A stretch of 64,000 nucleotides of DNA from Paracoccaceae bacterium (lineage in GTDB: Bacteria > Pseudomonadota > Alphaproteobacteria > Rhodobacterales > Rhodobacteraceae): positions 1,602,501 through 1,666,500 of the forward strand of contig WLWX01000001.1 of assembly GCA_012103375.1 (NCBI GenBank). The letters run 5' to 3'. Below are positions 9,005 to 18,803 of this stretch, piece by piece. The notes beneath the pieces are model-generated. The model made no database searches. It was not told the origin of the DNA and was given only the letters and a program-made list of their open reading frames with translations. Positions within the stretch are counted from its first letter, which is position 1. Each line of letters begins with the position of its first letter. Made by a program: the position numbers and the translations under genes.

Positions 9005-9961
9005 TCAGATCAGATGGATCAGGGGGAGGTCGATATTCGCCGCAGCCAGTGCAGTACCCATTCCAGTCAGCGCCATCACATGCGCCGTCGTGCGCAGGTT
9101 CTCACCACCCAGAATGTTGAAGATCAACATTCCGAATCCGACCGGGAAGGCCAGAACCAGAAGGATGGTGTTCAGCACATAAACGGTCAGGCGCGCCATA
9201 ATGTCATCGGCTTCGACCCGTTCCGTCGGGTTTGTCGTCTCGTCCTGCACCGAAGACTGGGTCAGTTCGATCGCGTCACAGGCAAATAGAGAGCGTCGCT
9301 CCTCGCGCAGGGCAATCTCGGCGGGCATCAGATCGGGAAATCGGCTGGCCTCCTCGGCTGTCAGACGGGCGTGCGGCCCGCGGTAGCCCAACTGTTCCAG
9401 ATCATCCGTCGCAGGGCGCGCGGGGGTCGCGGCCAGGGCTGCGGCGTCGGGGTTCGTGAGGCTGCGCGGCACAGCAAGCGAGACGCAATCAACCTGCGCG
9501 CCTTCCCCTTCGACCGTGCCGAAGATCTGGTTCATCCGCTCTTTCGGGGATAATCCATTGCGGTCTTCGCGCTGTTTTTTCAACTGGCGCCGGCGGGACT
9601 TTGCAGCCGCGGTGGCCATGTCGGAATCGGACCAATGGACCGATTCGGGCACAAGGCGCGCCTGCAACAATCGCACAACATTGTAGCAGGCCGCCCGGCG
9701 GGATTGGCCAGCGCGTTCGGGCAGCGCATTGCCATCGCCTGCGGCGCTTACGGATACGGTTATGGCATCATCGGCGCGCGCCACATCCACCAGCATGTCG
9801 GACCCTGCGAAGGTCAATGCATTGCTGGTGCCCTGGCAGGCGACCAGATCCAGATCCACATCACGGAACAGACCGCCAAGCTCTTCACGCAGGGCACAGC
9901 TGTCGAAAGCGACGGGGCCTTCGAAACTCAGCGTTGCCACGATGCTGTTTTGCTGTGTCAT
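9005..9961 (-). CDS. Conserved hypothetical protein with C-terminal membrane segments
   Basis: A 318-residue protein I do not recognise. Residues 1-115 look globular and acidic (begins MTQQNSIVATLSFEGPVAF). A Lys/Arg-rich stretch follows (about 120-140; AKSRRRQLKKQREDR), then a linker, and two hydrophobic segments near the C-terminus (about 260-282 and 292-312). It could be anchored in the inner membrane by its tail. It stands alone, convergent with the DUF3445 gene. No enzymatic motif was found. Confidence 0.6.
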   Translation of the reverse strand: MTQQNSIVATLSFEGPVAFDSCALREELGGLFRDVDLDLVACQGTSNALTFAGSDMLVDVARADDAITVSVSAAGDGNALPERAGQSRRAACYNVVRLLQARLVPESVHWSDSDMATAAAKSRRRQLKKQREDRNGLSPKERMNQIFGTVEGEGAQVDCVSLAVPRSLTNPDAAALAATPARPATDDLEQLGYRGPHARLTAEEASRFPDLMPAEIALREERRSLFACDAIELTQSSVQDETTNPTERVEADDIMARLTVYVLNTILLVLAFPVGFGMLIFNILGGENLRTTAHVMALTGMGTALAAANIDLPLIHLI

Positions 9962-10161
9962 CTGTGTTCCCTCTGACGCCCAAGGTGCGCGCCGCCGCGT
10001 GGTGTTGCCGGTGGTTTGTCCAGCTTGCGGGAAATTACTGCCCTGCGAATGTGGAAGAAGTGAGGCGCGGGTAAGGAAATCCGGTGCGCAACCTTAGGTT
10101 GTATTGCCAGAACGCGCACTCAACGCGGAACGCGTTAACGGGTTGTAAATAAACAGGATAC

Positions 10162-11218
10162 TAAAGCGTTTCGACATTAACCTGAGACATATCCGGCGGC
10201 CTTAAAGTAGTTCCAGCATTCTACTGGGTCGTAGAGATCGCAGATTGCTCCGATTGCTTCGAAGACCTGGGTAAAGGACCTGGCCCCGATCCGTCGCAAA
10301 TGGGCTTTCAGTTTAGAGAAGGCCTGCTCGATGGGATTCAGGTCGGGCGAGTACGGTGGCAGGTAAAGGAACCAGCAGCCGTGATTGCGTAAAGCCTGCG
10401 TCGCCTCCTTATTCCGGTGGGTTGCCAGGTTGTCGAGAATGACGACAGTGCCGGGGTTGATCTCGGGGACCAGCACTTCGCGGATGTAGGCCGCGAAGGC
10501 GGGGCCATCTATCGCTCCCTTGATGACCCAAGGTGCGATCAGCGCGCCTTGGGTCAGGCCCGCGATCAAGGTTTGGGTTCCCCAGCTTCCGAAGGGCGCA
10601 TCCATCGTCAGGCGCTTACCGCGCTTGGCTCTGCCGCGTAGGCGCGTGAGGTTTGTCTTCACTGCGGTTTCGTCAATAAAGACAACGCGCTCAGGAAAGG
10701 TCGCAATGGCTGGCGAGCGGTATCTGAACCAGTCGGCCCGTTGCTGCCTTACCTTGGCGCGGCGGCGCTCGGTTGCGACCAGCGACTTTTTTTGTACGTG
10801 AAGCCGAGCCGGGACAGAAGGTTGGCGATGGAGGAGTGATGCACCCGCACACCCTCTGCATCGGCCAGCGCATTACGCAACTCAAAGAGCGTGATGTCAG
10901 GGTCTTGTGCGATCAACTCCTCAAAGAATTCCCGATGCGGAGCCAGCTTTCCCTTGCCGCGCGGCGGTCCCTGCCGGGCAGGTTCCGCATGACCCTTCAT
11001 CCTCACCTGACGCGCCCACCGCGCGCCTGTGGCAGGCGACAGCTTCAACCGCAACGCCGCCGCGCGCCCGCTCAACCCTTCTTCAATGTATCTCTGAAAC
11101 CGTATCCGAAGCGCAGATGGCAAAGGTGCTGACATGATCCATCCTCCCAAACAGGATGAATCACAGATCAGGTCTCAAGGGAATCCCTCGCGATTCAGGT
11201 TCAAGACGAAACGCTTTA
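10162..11218 (-). mobile_element. IS630-family insertion sequence, complete
   Basis: About 1057 bp bounded by imperfect 24-base inverted repeats. The left end begins TAAAGCGTTTCGACATTAAC and the right end, read on the minus strand, TAAAGCGTTTCGTCTTGAAC, both followed by CTGA; 21 of 24 bases match. Both ends carry TA, the target dinucleotide duplicated by this family. It encodes one transposase in two overlapping frames and lies in the intergenic region between the 9005-9961 gene and glnA, breaking no recognisable gene. Confidence 0.88.
10177..11135 (-). CDS. IS630-family transposase, made by -1 frameshift
   Basis: Two frames encode one DDE transposase. The first (ATG 11135, GGGAGG seven bases upstream; stop at 10749) has the N-terminal helix-turn-helix (LSGRAAALRLKLSPATGARW). 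The second carries the catalytic domain with acidic residues in VVFIDETAV, VVILDNLATH and SPDLNPIEQ. They join at a run of seven A residues on the minus strand (10787-10793): a -1 slip there gives GFTYKKKSLVATERRR and a product of about 319 residues, the usual IS630 size. Programmed slippage is known in such elements; it is inferred here. Confidence 0.85.
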
Positions 11219-11269
11219 AGGGGGTGATTGTTGACGTTCAGGCGCGCAGAAATCGGAACATCAATAGAA

Positions 11270-11293
11270 CAGGGCGCCCCGAAAGGCGCCCTG
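11270..11293 (-). terminator. Terminator hairpin after glnA
   Basis: Nine-base perfect stem (CAGGGCGCC / GGCGCCCTG) with a six-base loop, 24 bases after the glnA stop. The T tract that follows on the minus strand is weak (TTCTATT), so termination efficiency is uncertain. Confidence 0.65.
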
Positions 11294-11316
11294 GCTGATC
11301 CGTCAATGTGCTGGGG

Positions 11317-12723
11317 TCAGCAGCTGTAATACATCTTGAATTCCACCGGATGTGGCGTGTGTTCGTAAGCATAGATCTCTTCCCATTTCAGATCCATGTA
11401 GCCTTCCACCTGATCCCGGGTGAAGACGTCACCTGCCAGCAGGAAGTCCATGTCGGCCTCCAGCTCATCCATGGCTTCGCGAAGGCTGGCGCAAACCGTT
11501 GGGATGCCTGCCAGTTCTTCGGGCGGCAGATCATAGAGGTCTTTGTCCATCGCCTCGCCGGGGTGGATCTTGTTCTTAATCCCGTCCAGACCGGCCATCA
11601 GCAGGGCGCTGAAACACAGGTAGGGGTTGGCGGCGGGGTCGGGGAAGCGGGCCTCGACACGTTTGGCCTTGGGGCTTTCCGCCCACGGAATACGCACACA
11701 GCCCGAGCGGTTGCGCGCGGAATAGGCGCGCAGGACCGGTGCCTCAAACCCCGGAATCAGGCGCTTGTAGCTGTTGGTCGAAGGGTTGGTGAAGGCGTTC
11801 AGCGCCTTGGCGTGTTTCAGAACGCCGCCAATGTAGAACAGCGCTTCGTCCGACAGGTCGGCGTATTTGTCGCCTGAAAACAGCGGCTTGCCGTCTTTCC
11901 AGATCGACATGTTGACATGCATGCCGGTGCCGTTGTCGCCCGCGATTGGCTTGGGCATGAAGGTTGCCGACTTGCCGTAAGCATGGGCGACGTTGTGGAT
12001 CACGTATTTGTACTTTTGCAGATGATCCGCCTGCTCGGTCAGCGTGCCGAAGATCAACCCCAGCTCGTGCTGGCAGGACGCAACTTCGTGGTGGTGCTTG
12101 TCCACTTTCATGCCCATGCGCTTCATGGTCGACAGCATTTCGCTGCGGATGTCCTGCCCCTCATCAATCGGGTTCACCGGGAAATAGCCGCCTTTGACGC
12201 CCGGGCGGTGGCCCATGTTGCCCATTTCGTAATCGGTGTCGGTGTTCCACGACCCGTCCGAGGCATCGACCTGATAGCTGACCTTGTTGATATCGACCGA
12301 AAAGCGGACGTCATCGAACAGGAAGAATTCAGCCTCGGGCCCCCAGAACGAGGTGTCGCCGATGCCCGAGGATTTCAGATAAGCCTCGGCCTTTTCCGCC
12401 GTTCCGCGCGGGTCGCGGGCATAGGCCTCTCCGGTGTCGGGCTCGACAACCGAGCAATGCACGGCCAGCGTTTTTTCCGCATAAAACGGGTCAAGATAGG
12501 CGCTGCGCGTATCGGGCATCAGCTTCATGTCGGATTGTTCGATGGATTTCCACCCGGCGATGGAACTGCCGTCGAACATGAAACCGTCGTCCAGAAAATC
12601 CTCGTCAACCTGGTCGGCCATGACGGTGACATGCTGTAGCTTGCCGCGCGGGTCGGTGAAGCGGATGTCGACGTATTCGACATCGTCATCGCGGATGGTT
12701 TTCAGGAAGTCTTTGGTGCTCAT
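11317..12723 (-). CDS. glnA: Glutamine synthetase, type I
   Basis: ATP-dependent ligation of ammonia to glutamate, the main entry of ammonium at low supply. The 468-residue length is typical of GSI-beta. Visible motifs: the beta-Grasp N-domain with [17 protein letters not shown], the latch region [28 protein letters not shown] (ATP site), and the adenylylation loop near the C-terminus ([12 protein letters not shown]), whose Tyr is the target for GlnE-type control. It follows glnB by 32 bases on the same strand, the usual alphaproteobacterial glnBA operon, and is followed by a hairpin terminator. Confidence 0.97.
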   Translation of the reverse strand: MSTKDFLKTIRDDDVEYVDIRFTDPRGKLQHVTVMADQVDEDFLDDGFMFDGSSIAGWKSIEQSDMKLMPDTRSAYLDPFYAEKTLAVHCSVVEPDTGEAYARDPRGTAEKAEAYLKSSGIGDTSFWGPEAEFFLFDDVRFSVDINKVSYQVDASDGSWNTDTDYEMGNMGHRPGVKGGYFPVNPIDEGQDIRSEMLSTMKRMGMKVDKHHHEVASCQHELGLIFGTLTEQADHLQKYKYVIHNVAHAYGKSATFMPKPIAGDNGTGMHVNMSIWKDGKPLFSGDKYADLSDEALFYIGGVLKHAKALNAFTNPSTNSYKRLIPGFEAPVLRAYSARNRSGCVRIPWAESPKAKRVEARFPDPAANPYLCFSALLMAGLDGIKNKIHPGEAMDKDLYDLPPEELAGIPTVCASLREAMDELEADMDFLLAGDVFTRDQVEGYMDLKWEEIYAYEHTPHPVEFKMYYSC

Positions 12724-12755
12724 TGGTCGTTACCCTTGGTCTTGAAGTATCAGTA

Positions 12756-13474
<719 letters not shown>

Positions 13475-13478
<4 letters not shown>

Positions 13479-14233
13479 CCCCCAAGTTCTGGGCCATTTC
13501 TGATTAGAGTTTCTGGCATTGGTGGTCGCATGTTCAGAGCCTGGTGCGGACGTGTGTGGTTGTACTGCTTAAGCCAATGATTGATGACGATCTGTGCCTG
13601 TTTCGTTGTTGTGAACCATTCAGCGTTGAGGATCTCGTGCCGGAGAGTGCCGTTGAACCTCTCGTTGTATCCGTTTTCCCAAGGGGACCCCGGATAGATT
13701 CTAATTGGTCGAACACCAACGCGAACCAACCACTCCTGCATCGCCTTGGCTACGAACTCTGGGCCGTTGTCGGAGCGGATATACTCCGGCGTGCCATGGC
13801 AGAGGAGCAGCGGATATAGCGCCTCCAGAACATCTTCGGCGCCCATCCTGCTGCGAACTTCCACGGCCAGGGCCTGCCGGGTGTACTCATCCAGAACGGT
13901 CAGCATCTTGTAGCTCCGGCCATTGCTGAGCTTGTCGTGAACGAAGTCGATGCTCCAGATGTGGTTCGGATGCGTCGGCCTGAGGCGAATGATCGAGCTG
14001 TCCTTGTGATAAAGCCGTCTGCGCTTCCTGTGCCGCTGCGGGAGTTGCAGTCCTTCTTCCTGCCAGAGACGCTCAACCTTCTTATGATTGACCCGCCAGC
14101 CCTCGATGCGCAGGAGTTCCGAAACTTTACGATAGCCGTAGCGCCCATATTGCTTGGCCAGGCGGATCAAAGCGAGCCGTAGAGCATCATCGTCTTTTGG
14201 CGCGGGTCGATATTGCAGAGAGCTTCGCGCCAT
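13475..14233 (-). CDS. IS3-family transposase OrfB (catalytic)
   Basis: Integrase-type DDE domain of 252 residues from the first ATG; the open frame continues upstream (LKAQGLTTGELRQAVIHTRQ) to overlap the end of OrfA, so the active product is probably an OrfAB fusion made by -1 frameshifting near 14335-14343. Catalytic residues lie in HIWSIDFVHD, YIRSDNGPEF and NGYNERFNG. The TAG stop at 13475-13477 lies outside the apparent left inverted repeat, so it is supplied by host DNA or the element end is slightly further out. Confidence 0.88.
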
Positions 14234-14652
14234 ACCGACGACCCGGCAGGTCCTCCGCTCCGAGGTCGCGAGCTTTTGGCGCGTATGAATAACGGCCTGA
14301 CGGAGCTCCCCAGTCGTCAGGCCCTGGGCTTTAAGTAGTTCAGGCTTTCTTTGAGGATCAGCTTGTCCAATTCAAGCTCAGCGACGATCTTCTTGAGACG
14401 CCCATTCTCCTTTTCCAGGCTGCGCATCTCCGACAACTGCGACCGTCCCATACCACCAAACCGTTTCCGCCAGTTGTAATATGTCGCATCGCTGATGCCG
14501 ACGCTACGACACGCCGATGCAACGTCACTTCCTCCCGTCAGCTTCAGCTCAATCTCACGCAGCAGCTTCAATACATCTTCGTCCGAATGCCGTTTCCGTG
14601 CCATTACATATTCCCCTCTCAAGACCAATGTAGTGGCCCAGTTTTAGGGGGG
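13479..14652 (-). mobile_element. IS3-family insertion sequence (IS407-like group)
   Basis: About 1.17 kb with related ends: CCCCCAAGTTCTGGGCC on the left, and CCCCCTAAAACTGGGCC when the right end is read on the minus strand. It holds two overlapping transposase frames in the IS3 arrangement. Protein style (MARKRHSDEDVLKLLREIE for OrfA; ARSSLQYRP in OrfB) suggests the IS407 group. No target duplication is evident; the flanking bases differ, in line with a deletion of host DNA beside the element. It splits nnrE. Confidence 0.85.
14317..14604 (-). CDS. IS3-family transposase OrfA
   Basis: 95-residue DNA-binding subunit beginning MARKRHSDEDV at ATG 14604, with GAGAGGGG about 8 bases upstream. 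It has the IS3 helix-turn-helix (SVGISDATYYNWRKRFGG) and a C-terminal leucine-rich coiled segment (EKENGRLKKIVAELELDKL) used for oligomerisation. It overlaps the OrfB frame at its end. Confidence 0.9.
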   Translation of the reverse strand: MARKRHSDEDVLKLLREIELKLTGGSDVASACRSVGISDATYYNWRKRFGGMGRSQLSEMRSLEKENGRLKKIVAELELDKLILKESLNYLKPRA

Positions 14653-15080
14653 AAGGACACCCGGATGCGCGGGCGAATTATGAGCGGTGGTGTGAGGGTG
14701 GGGAAGTTCGACCGCTCTATGATGAGTATTTTGATTGTTATCCCGATGAAGGGGATCGCACTGATCTGTTCGTCGATGAAATTTTCGGGATTGGTCTATC
14801 GCGCCCGTTCCTTGATTTGAAGCATACACAAATGCAATTGAATCACTGTCAGTCCATGTCGCGCCACAATTCCGGCTTCCCTCATGTTGTGGCAATAGAT
14901 CTGCCAAGCGGCTTAGACAGCGAGACCGGACATTATCCGGGCTATGAAACGGAACACTTCGCGGACTCGTGCCCCATGGCCAACCTCACCGTCACCTTCC
15001 ACCGCCTGAAACCCGGCCATGTGCTTGCCGATGGCCCTGCGGCCTGCGGTAAGGTCGTCGTCAAGGATATCGGCCTCTGA
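14653..15080 (+). pseudogene. nnrE: NAD(P)HX epimerase, 3' fragment
   Basis: Continuation of the epimerase domain after the IS. Read from 14655 the frame is open to TGA 15078-15080 and gives PDARANYERW, then the catalytic-core motifs VDEIFGIGLSRPF and VVAIDLPSGLDSETG, and the closing NLTVTFHRLKPGHVLADG and GKVVVKDIGL. It lacks its own start, so it is not expected to be functional. In most bacteria this domain is fused to the dehydratase; here two in-frame TGA codons separate them. Confidence 0.85.
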
Positions 15081-15116
15081 CGCCATCATTGACCCTCAAA
15101 TATCCCCGCCGGAGGC

Positions 15117-16004
15117 ATGAATCTCTTGTCCGACCCCAGACAGATCACCCTGACCAGCCAGATGCGCGATGCGCTGGCAAAGCATGTGCATCAGCACAAA
15201 TATGATCACGGGCACGCGCTGATCCTGTCGGGGGGCGTCGGGCGTGGTGGCGCGGCGCGGCTGGCGGCGCGGGGCGCGCTGAGGGTTGGTGCGGGGCTGG
15301 TGACCCTGGCCTGTCCGCCAGCCGCCCTGATTGAGAATGCGGCGCAGTTGACGACGATCATGCTGCGCAGCATTCGCGATGGTGATGCGCTTGCAGCGCT
15401 GCTGGAAGACGCACGGATCAACGCCCTGTGCGTTGGTCCCGGTCTTGGGCAGGACCGCGCACGGGATATGGTGCCTGTCGCGCTGGCTGCCGGGCGTGCG
15501 ACGGTTGTGGATGCCGACGGGTTGAGCGCATTCGCAGATGACCCTGACATGTTGTTCGGCCTGCTGCACGACGCCTGCCTCCTGACGCCGCATTCTGGTG
15601 AATTCGCACGCCTGTTCCCGGACATCGCAGAACGACTGGTGACGCAAAGCCGTGATGGTGCCAGCGACGGGGCCAAAGTTAGTGCGACGCGGGCTGTCGC
15701 CCTGCGTGCCGGATGCGTGGTGCTGTTCAAGGGGGCACAAAGCGTGATTGCCGGGCCAGATGGGGATGCGGCGATCTTTTCGGCGCAGGGCGAAACTGCG
15801 GCACCCTGGCTTGCCTCGGCGGGGACGGGGGATGTTCTGGCCGGTTTTGCGGCCGGGTTGCTGGCGCGGGGGATTGCCCCGATGCAGGCGGCTGAAACCG
15901 CGGTCTGGCTTCATGCCGGGGCCGCGCGCAGGGTTGGCCCGGGTCTGATTGCCGAGGACCTGCCCGAAGCGCTGCCGGGCCTGTTCCGCGATCTGGGTCT
16001 GTAA
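15117..16004 (+). CDS. nnrD: ADP-dependent NAD(P)H-hydrate dehydratase
   Basis: 295-residue YjeF_C/ribokinase-like enzyme that dehydrates S-NAD(P)HX back to NAD(P)H using ADP. Motifs: ALILSGGVGRGGAARLAARG (variant of the usual GGxxGxxGA), NALCVGPGLGQD, VVDADGLSAF, LTPHSGEFARLF and the catalytic-site ASAGTGDVLAGFAAGLLARG. ATG 15117 follows CCGGAGG by four bases, so it can be translated independently of the broken epimerase gene. It is in the same frame as the epimerase fragment, separated by stops at 15078 and 15090, which suggests an ancestral fusion now split, or a natural two-cistron form. Its promoter may now be read-through or internal. Confidence 0.9.
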   Translation: MNLLSDPRQITLTSQMRDALAKHVHQHKYDHGHALILSGGVGRGGAARLAARGALRVGAGLVTLACPPAALIENAAQLTTIMLRSIRDGDALAALLEDARINALCVGPGLGQDRARDMVPVALAAGRATVVDADGLSAFADDPDMLFGLLHDACLLTPHSGEFARLFPDIAERLVTQSRDGASDGAKVSATRAVALRAGCVVLFKGAQSVIAGPDGDAAIFSAQGETAAPWLASAGTGDVLAGFAAGLLARGIAPMQAAETAVWLHAGAARRVGPGLIAEDLPEALPGLFRDLGL

Positions 16005-16048
16005 TCACTGTGGTTTCAGGATGCCCTGACCCCGGCAAGGCGCCTGCG

Positions 16049-16720
16049 TCAGTCCGAATCGTTTGACAGAACCAGCACGTGTTGCGGCCGTGGCTTGACC
16101 CGGCGCACGGTCACTCTGCGGGCGCTTTGGGGCATTTCGCTAACCGGTTCTGTCGCAACTTGCTGCAGGATGGCCGGCCGTTCGGTTGTATTCGGGCGGC
16201 GCGAACGTTGCGTCGAGGGTGCGCAGACAACTTCGATTCCGGCGGCATAGATCACCTGCTCAACCTCGAAATCCAAAGTGAAGATCTGCACTTGGATCGG
16301 GTTCTTGGCCTGCATCATCGACCTGTTGTCGCACAAGTAGAGGATGTTGACCGTCGCCTCTTCGTGCCCGGTCAGATCCATCGCCGCCTGGCCACGCAGC
16401 ATGACGCGCTGTCCGGGGGCCATGATGATCTCAAATTCAGGATTGCCGCTGCCAAGCGCATCAGGTGCCAGCATTACCGGGCGAACAGCCTGGAGGGTGC
16501 GTGAATGTATGGCGCGCAGGGCAACCGGGCCGCGGTTACGGGTGATGATCAGGTCGCCATTCTGCAGATGTTCGACGGGGATTGCGCCATCCAGGGTCAG
16601 GACGGTTGTGCCCTCGGCCAACCCTTCGGGAAGGAAAGGGCGTGCTGGTTTCACGCCGCCTACGGTATCTGGCGCGACCACTGGCTTGATAGTTGCGCGG
16701 TCCATTCCGACTTCACTCAT
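16049..16720 (-). CDS. Hint (Hedgehog/intein) domain protein
   Basis: 223-residue protein of the Hint_2 type common in Rhodobacteraceae. The Hint block covers roughly residues 27-165: GLAEGTTVLTLDGAIPVEHL (Thr-Thr at the position of the usual catalytic Cys), LQNGDLIITRNRG, and IMAPGQRVMLRG. The usual CFxxGT start is replaced by LAEGTT, so self-splicing chemistry is doubtful. In this family such domains are often attached to secreted or repeat proteins; here the protein is stand-alone. Function unknown. Confidence 0.75.
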   Translation of the reverse strand: MSEVGMDRATIKPVVAPDTVGGVKPARPFLPEGLAEGTTVLTLDGAIPVEHLQNGDLIITRNRGPVALRAIHSRTLQAVRPVMLAPDALGSGNPEFEIIMAPGQRVMLRGQAAMDLTGHEEATVNILYLCDNRSMMQAKNPIQVQIFTLDFEVEQVIYAAGIEVVCAPSTQRSRRPNTTERPAILQQVATEPVSEMPQSARRVTVRRVKPRPQHVLVLSNDSD

Positions 16721-16902
16721 ACTGGTCTCTATTGGCCTAGAATCATGTGTTAGTGCCCTGACAGCAAATTAAAGTTGCAAATGTGGCCAAAGAACGACTT
16801 TGACGTGATGACGTTGCATGATTTTTACGCTCGCATCCGGTTTCACCCTTTGCTAGAAAGCCGCGACTTTGGGGCGGCCATGCGGCTGCCCTTACGATTT
16901 CA

Positions 16903-16987
16903 GCGGGTGTGGCGGAACTGGTAGACGCACCAGATTTAGGTTCTGGCGCCGCAAGGCGTGGGGGTTCGAGTCCCTTCACCCGCACCA
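16903..16987 (+). tRNA. tRNA-Leu (anticodon UAG)
   Basis: 85 bases with the CCA end encoded. The acceptor stem pairs GCGGGTG with CACCCGC. The D arm follows, then an anticodon stem CCAGA/TCTGG with loop TTTAGGT giving anticodon TAG, a long class-II variable arm (GCGCCGCAAGGCGT region), and the T arm GGGGGTTCGAGTCCC. It precedes tig by 25 bases and may share its transcript. Confidence 0.97.
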
Positions 16988-17012
16988 AACTGACTGGATA
17001 AGGACGCGACAG

Positions 17013-18344
17013 ATGCAGGTCACCGAGACCCTGAACGAAGGCCTCAAGCGCGGATACGCCATCCGCATCCCCGCCACTGAACTGGACGCGAAGGTCCAGG
17101 AAAAGCTGGTCGAGGCACAGCCCGACGTTGAAATGAAGGGCTTTCGCAAGGGCAAGGTCCCGATGGCGCTGCTGAAAAAGCAGTTCGGCCCGCGGATCAT
17201 GGGCGAGGCGATGCAAGAAACCGTTGATGGGGCGATGTCGGCCCATTTTGAGGAAACCGGTGATCGCCCGGCGATGCAGCCGGACGTCAAGATGACCAAT
17301 GAAGATTGGAAAGAAGGCGACGACGTCGAGGTCGAGATGACCTATGAAGCCTTGCCTGAAATCCCCGACTTCGACGCCAAAAAGCTGAAGATCGAGCGCA
17401 TGAAGGTGAAAGCCGACGACGCGAGCGTGACCGAGGCGTTGGAAAACCTGGCCGAGAATGCGCAGAATTTCGAGGGCCGCAAGAAGGGCTCGAAGGCGAA
17501 AGACGGCGATCAGGTTGTCATCGACTTCAAAGGCACGATCGACGGCGAAGCCTTCGACGGTGGCGCGGCCGAGGATTATCCGCTGGTGCTGGGATCAAAC
17601 TCGTTCATTCCGGGTTTTGAGGAACAGCTGGTTGGTGTGAAGGTTGGCGAAGACAAAGACGTAAGCGTCGATTTCCCTGCCGACTATCAGGCCGACCATC
17701 TGGCCGGCAAAACCGCCGTGTTCGCCTGTGCGATCAAAGAAGTGAAAGCACCCGCCAAGGCCGAGATTGACGACGAACTGGCCAAGAAATTCGGGGCCGA
17801 CGATCTTGCGGCGCTTAAATCGCAGATCAGTGAGCGGCTGGAAGAAGAATATTCCGGTGCCAGCCGGTCGATCATGAAGCGCAGCCTGCTGGATCAGCTG
17901 GACAAGCTGGTCACATTCGACCTTCCGCCCACATTGGTCGAAACCGAAGCCAAGCAGATCGCGCATCAGCTGTGGCACGAAGACAACCCAGAAGTTGAGG
18001 GCCACGATCACCCCGAGGTCGAGCCGACCAAGGAGCATAACGAACTGGCCGAACGCCGCGTGCGCCTTGGCCTTCTTCTGGCCGAACTGGGCCGCAAGAA
18101 CGAGATCGAGGTTTCGGACGCCGAAATGACGCAAGCGGTGATGAACCAGGCGCGTCAGTACCCGGGCCAGGAACGCCAGTTCTTCGAGTTTGTGCAGAAC
18201 AATCCGCAAATGCGCCAGCAGTTGCAGGCGCCGATCTTCGAAGACAAGGTCGTGGATTATATATTCGAATTGGCCAAGGTGACCGACAAGGATGTCTCGA
18301 AAGAGGATCTGCAGAAGGCCATTGAAGCGCTGGAAGACGAATAA
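17013..18344 (+). CDS. tig: Trigger factor, ribosome-associated chaperone
   Basis: 443-residue chaperone and peptidyl-prolyl isomerase at the ribosome exit. Domains: N-terminal ribosome-binding domain with the signature [17 protein letters not shown] (about residues 44-60), FKBP-type PPIase domain (about 160-245; [28 protein letters not shown]), and the helical C-terminal domain with acidic tail. The start is ATG 17013, which gives the conserved MQVTETL N-terminus; the frame is open upstream through the tRNA but has no family match there. A strong hairpin follows the stop. Confidence 0.96.
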   Translation: MQVTETLNEGLKRGYAIRIPATELDAKVQEKLVEAQPDVEMKGFRKGKVPMALLKKQFGPRIMGEAMQETVDGAMSAHFEETGDRPAMQPDVKMTNEDWKEGDDVEVEMTYEALPEIPDFDAKKLKIERMKVKADDASVTEALENLAENAQNFEGRKKGSKAKDGDQVVIDFKGTIDGEAFDGGAAEDYPLVLGSNSFIPGFEEQLVGVKVGEDKDVSVDFPADYQADHLAGKTAVFACAIKEVKAPAKAEIDDELAKKFGADDLAALKSQISERLEEEYSGASRSIMKRSLLDQLDKLVTFDLPPTLVETEAKQIAHQLWHEDNPEVEGHDHPEVEPTKEHNELAERRVRLGLLLAELGRKNEIEVSDAEMTQAVMNQARQYPGQERQFFEFVQNNPQMRQQLQAPIFEDKVVDYIFELAKVTDKDVSKEDLQKAIEALEDE

Positions 18345-18366
18345 CTGTCAGTTGAAATGACTTGAT

Positions 18367-18406
18367 TTCCGGCCCCGTCACGCCCAGATCAGCGACGGGG
18401 CCGGAA
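18367..18406 (+). other. Long intercistronic hairpin between tig and the DUF393 gene
   Basis: A perfect 13-base stem (TTCCGGCCCCGTC with GACGGGGCCGGAA) and a 14-base loop. It has no T tract, so it is not a simple rho-independent terminator. Its 3' arm contains the first four bases of GGAAGG, the ribosome site of the next gene (ATG 18417), so folding could reduce translation of that gene. Confidence 0.65.
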
Positions 18407-18416
18407 GGACAAAACG

Positions 18417-18803
18417 ATGGGCAAGCCCAAGGCAGAACCCGGCATCATCATCGTCTACGATGGCGAATGCCCGTTTTGCAGCCGATATACCTCGCTTTTG
18501 AAACTACGCGCTGCTGTCGGCCCGGTCCGGTTGGTTGATGCACGACATGAAGATCCGGCGGTTGACCGGGTGCGCGCGGCCGGGTTTGACTTGAACGACG
18601 GCATGGCGGTGATTGATGGCTCGGCCATCCATCACGGCGCAGACTGTATCCACAGATTGTCATTGATGAGCACCGGATCGGGATTTTTCAACCGATTTAA
18701 CGCCATGGTTTTCCGTTCGCCCAGGCTGTCGCGGATCATGTATCCGGTCTTGCGATTTGGACGAAATTCGACGCTGAAACTGCTGGGGCGACGGCCGATT
18801 TAG
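18417..18803 (+). CDS. DUF393 (DCC family) thiol-disulfide oxidoreductase-like protein
   Basis: 128-residue thioredoxin-fold protein. The DCC signature is present as YDGECPFCSRY near the N-terminus, giving a CPFC redox pair, and the C-terminal part has the family's basic helix (RIMYPVLRFGRNSTLKLLG). Physiological substrate is unknown. In other genomes DUF393 domains are often linked or fused to HTTM membrane proteins; here the convergent neighbour (18800-20215) looks like such a protein and the two genes overlap by four bases at their 3' ends. Confidence 0.88.
   Translation: MGKPKAEPGIIIVYDGECPFCSRYTSLLKLRAAVGPVRLVDARHEDPAVDRVRAAGFDLNDGMAVIDGSAIHHGADCIHRLSLMSTGSGFFNRFNAMVFRSPRLSRIMYPVLRFGRNSTLKLLGRRPI

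Noticed and set aside
13479-14652. A 4-base target duplication of the IS3 element
   Set aside because: Bases flanking the two ends do not match for any reasonable choice of ends; a deletion is more likely.
18367-18406. Rho-independent terminator after tig
   Set aside because: The hairpin is strong but lacks a T tract and contains the next gene's ribosome site.
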